Source: Nitrospira sp.
GTDB taxonomy: Bacteria > Nitrospirota > Nitrospiria > Nitrospirales > Nitrospiraceae
Assembly: GCA_024760545.1 (NCBI GenBank)
Contig: CP060501.1
Location: 1,959,501-2,023,500, forward strand
Direction of reading: 5' to 3'
Length of the DNA stretch: 64,000 nucleotides
Made by a program: the position numbers and the translations under genes
Notes under the pieces: model-generated
Databases searched by the model: none
Seen by the model: the letters and a program-made list of their open reading frames with translations, nothing else
Told to the model about the DNA's origin: nothing
In this document: one piece after another, positions 62,354 through 64,000 of the stretch
Position numbering within the stretch: position 1 is the first letter of the stretch
Layout of the letters: the number at the start of each line of letters is the position of its first letter

Positions 62354-62862
62354 GAGACCCACGCTGCCCAAGTTGTGGAACCCCCTTCGTCCGTGTGATT
62401 TATGACGAAGGAACCATGGAGCGGATATTGAACCGCTTCGGGATATTCCCATTCCGGTGTCAACTCTGTACCACGCGCTTCCGAGTCTTTCGGAGCCATG
62501 CAGCCGATCAAAAGTCGGTCACGGATCGCCGGCAATACAAACGATTGGCCGTGTCGTTCCGTGCCAACCTTCTCTCAGAGTCCGCCGTGCGGATGGACAA
62601 CCGTGTGACAGACATCTCCATGGGAGGCTGCACGCTTGAAACAACGACAACGTTGCCTCAGGGGACGTTTGTTGAGTTGGTCATCAAGCCCGCTTCCAAC
62701 GAAGAGCCTATTAAGATCGAGACGGCCATGGTGTGTTCTTCGCGCCAGGAGTCGATGGGCATCCGCTTCCTCGAAATGGTGGGAGACGACAAGAACCGCC
62801 TCAGCCAGGTCATCCTGAGTTTGCTGGTTGGACAAAGCGCCAACCTACACCTGTTCTCGTGA
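62350..62862 (+). CDS. Zinc-ribbon PilZ-domain protein
   Basis: A 170-aa protein with an N-terminal zinc finger (CPSCGTPF...CQLCTTRF) and a C-terminal PilZ domain: DRRQYKRLAV (RxxxR) and RVTDISMGGCTLE (D/NxSxxG), the two motifs that bind cyclic di-GMP. It may tie c-di-GMP to motility or surface traits. It is coupled to the MazG-like gene (ATGA) and convergent with panC, whose stop lies inside its end. Confidence 0.88.
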   Translation: MRDPRCPSCGTPFVRVIYDEGTMERILNRFGIFPFRCQLCTTRFRVFRSHAADQKSVTDRRQYKRLAVSFRANLLSESAVRMDNRVTDISMGGCTLETTTTLPQGTFVELVIKPASNEEPIKIETAMVCSSRQESMGIRFLEMVGDDKNRLSQVILSLLVGQSANLHLFS

Positions 62863-63738
62863 AGATCTCTCGAGACGCGAGGAAGGCCTTCGTGGTGCGG
62901 CCACCAGCAGATTATCAATAAGGCGCACGGAGCCGAGACGCACAGCTCCAAGCAACACCGCCTTCTGCGTGACTGTCGAAAGCGGTTCGAGGGTTGCGGG
63001 ATCGCAGACCGCCAGATAGTCGATCGTCAACATTGGTTCGTCTTTGATAATCTGATCCATCGCTGACCGCACAGCTTCTCCATCAATGACGCCCTTCCGG
63101 ATGGCCTGGGCTCCCGCACGAAGACTTTTATACAACGTGGGGGCGCGAACTCGTTCGTCTGGAGAAAGATAGACATTGCGCGAGCTCATCGCCAGTCCAT
63201 CTTTCTCACGCACTGTCGGATGCACGACAATCTGAGCACCGAGATTCAGGTCTTTCACCAGCTGCTGAACCAGCGCCGATTGCTGAAAATCCTTCTGCCC
63301 AAAGAGTGCGAGCTGAGGACGGACGATTCCGAGGAGTTTCGTCACAACCGTCGCCACTCCGGAAAAATGATGCGGGCGCACCTCCCCTTCCCACCGGCGA
63401 GCGATAGCTGGGAGCATCACCGAGGTTTGAAATCCCGCCGGATACATGGCAGTGGCAGAGGGTTCAAAACAGACATCGACACCTTCCCGTTTGCATAACG
63501 CACGATCGCGCGTGATGGGACGCGGATACTTGGTGAAATCTTCCTGCGGACCGAATTGCGTGGGGTTCACGAAGATACTGACCACGAGGGCATCGCATCG
63601 CAATCGTGCTGCTCGAATCAGCGCCCGATGGCCTTCGTGCAACGCCCCCATGGTCGGCACCAACCCGATCTTCACTCCTTCACGCCTGAATCGCTCACTC
63701 CAGGCTGCCATGGCAGTGGGGGAACGAATGATCTTCAT
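62845..63738 (-). CDS. panC: Pantothenate synthetase
   Basis: A 297-aa enzyme joining pantoate and beta-alanine. Signatures are LVPTMGALHEGHRALIRAAR, VVSIFVNPTQFGPQEDF, FSGVATVVTKLLGIVRPQLALFGQKDFQQSALVQQLVKDL and SSRNVYLSPDER. It begins with ATG overlapping the folK stop by 3-4 bases (ATGA). Length is normal, with a long C-terminal tail. Confidence 0.94.
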   Translation of the reverse strand: MKIIRSPTAMAAWSERFRREGVKIGLVPTMGALHEGHRALIRAARLRCDALVVSIFVNPTQFGPQEDFTKYPRPITRDRALCKREGVDVCFEPSATAMYPAGFQTSVMLPAIARRWEGEVRPHHFSGVATVVTKLLGIVRPQLALFGQKDFQQSALVQQLVKDLNLGAQIVVHPTVREKDGLAMSSRNVYLSPDERVRAPTLYKSLRAGAQAIRKGVIDGEAVRSAMDQIIKDEPMLTIDYLAVCDPATLEPLSTVTQKAVLLGAVRLGSVRLIDNLLVAAPRRPSSRLERSSREQV

Positions 63739-64000
63739 GTGTCGGGTGGTGAACTACAGGCAGGACGTGAACCGTATCTCGTTGAAGGCTGGGGAAAAAG
63801 CAGAGACGCTTGCGACTGATCTTTGGTCTCGGCCAGTAACTGAGCCGCCGATTGTTTGAGCGTTGGATGGACCCAAAGCGGATCGAGCTCATTCAGAGGC
63901 ATGAGGACAAAGCGTCGTTGATGGAGACGGGGATGCGGGATCGTCAAACCCGGTTCATTGATCACACGTTGACCATAGAAGAGAATGTCCAGATCCATCG
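63735..64000 (-). CDS. folK: HPPK (FolK) C-terminal part, cut by window edge
   Basis: The last part of 2-amino-4-hydroxy-6-hydroxymethyldihydropteridine pyrophosphokinase, an early folate enzyme. DLDILFYGQRVINEPGLTIPHPRLHQRRFVLMPLNELDPLWVHPTL is the conserved C-terminal block (usually R.LDLDIL..G..). The frame is open to the right edge, so the N-terminal half lies beyond it. It is coupled to panC, the common folK-panC order. Confidence 0.88.
   Translation of the reverse strand, partial: MDLDILFYGQRVINEPGLTIPHPRLHQRRFVLMPLNELDPLWVHPTLKQSAAQLLAETKDQSQASLLFPQPSTRYGSRPACSSPPDT

Noticed and set aside
1..64000. CRISPR array
   Set aside because: No regularly spaced identical repeats were seen anywhere in the window.

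Overview
The window reads as part of a comammox Nitrospira genome (complete ammonia oxidiser, phylum Nitrospirota). The evidence is a complete AmoC with the AmoC copper-site residues (36926-37735), a periplasmic chlorite dismutase of the Nitrospira type (14447-15241), and core biosynthetic genes of Nitrospira character. This assignment is inferred from recognised protein sequences, not from a database search.

Region 1-12.4 kb is an AT-richer accessory block. It holds a partial DNA adenine methylase, a decayed IS3-family element, a HELLH metallopeptidase, and a ribosomal-peptide (RiPP) locus: a 73-aa precursor, a hairpin with a T-run, a radical SAM maturase and an MFS exporter. Just upstream on the same strand lie two exported trypsin-like proteases and a lipoprotein. 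Region 12.4-24.8 kb is a patchwork of gene-poor spacers with degenerate repeats, chlorite dismutase next to an ECF sigma/anti-sigma pair, two integron-cassette-like genes (TIR/SEFIR and PD-(D/E)XK proteins) separated by an attC site, a di-haem cytochrome with a palindrome upstream, an isocitrate/isopropylmalate dehydrogenase homologue, a GC-rich foreign segment with a queuosine-precursor transporter, a HigBA toxin-antitoxin pair, and a 3' fragment of initiator tRNA that marks an old integration site.

Region 24.8-33 kb carries a hybrid histidine kinase, an MlaC-like protein, a FAD/Rieske oxidoreductase, a 47-aa metallothionein and several small proteins, and ends in a truncated tyrosine integrase. 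Region 33.5-36.7 kb is a compact three-gene plus-strand cluster: asparagine-synthetase-like protein, YqcI/YcgG (GntA-like haem N-oxygenase family), and DUF1989. It looks like an undescribed small-molecule pathway. It is followed on the minus strand by a lone amoC and a membrane-anchored accessory protein, with a 24-bp perfect palindrome upstream.

Region 38.6-64 kb is mostly housekeeping: ttcA, a phosphatase, a metallopeptidase/ATP-grasp pair, gpmA, then the argD-argF-argG-argH-lipoprotein-lysA-dapA-dapB run, which joins arginine and lysine/peptidoglycan precursor synthesis in one tightly packed transcription unit. Next come a transaldolase-like protein, UDG, a lytic transglycosylase, glycerate kinase, a rifampicin-phosphotransferase-like PEP-synthase relative, rmuC, a MazG-like protein, a PilZ protein, panC and a partial folK.
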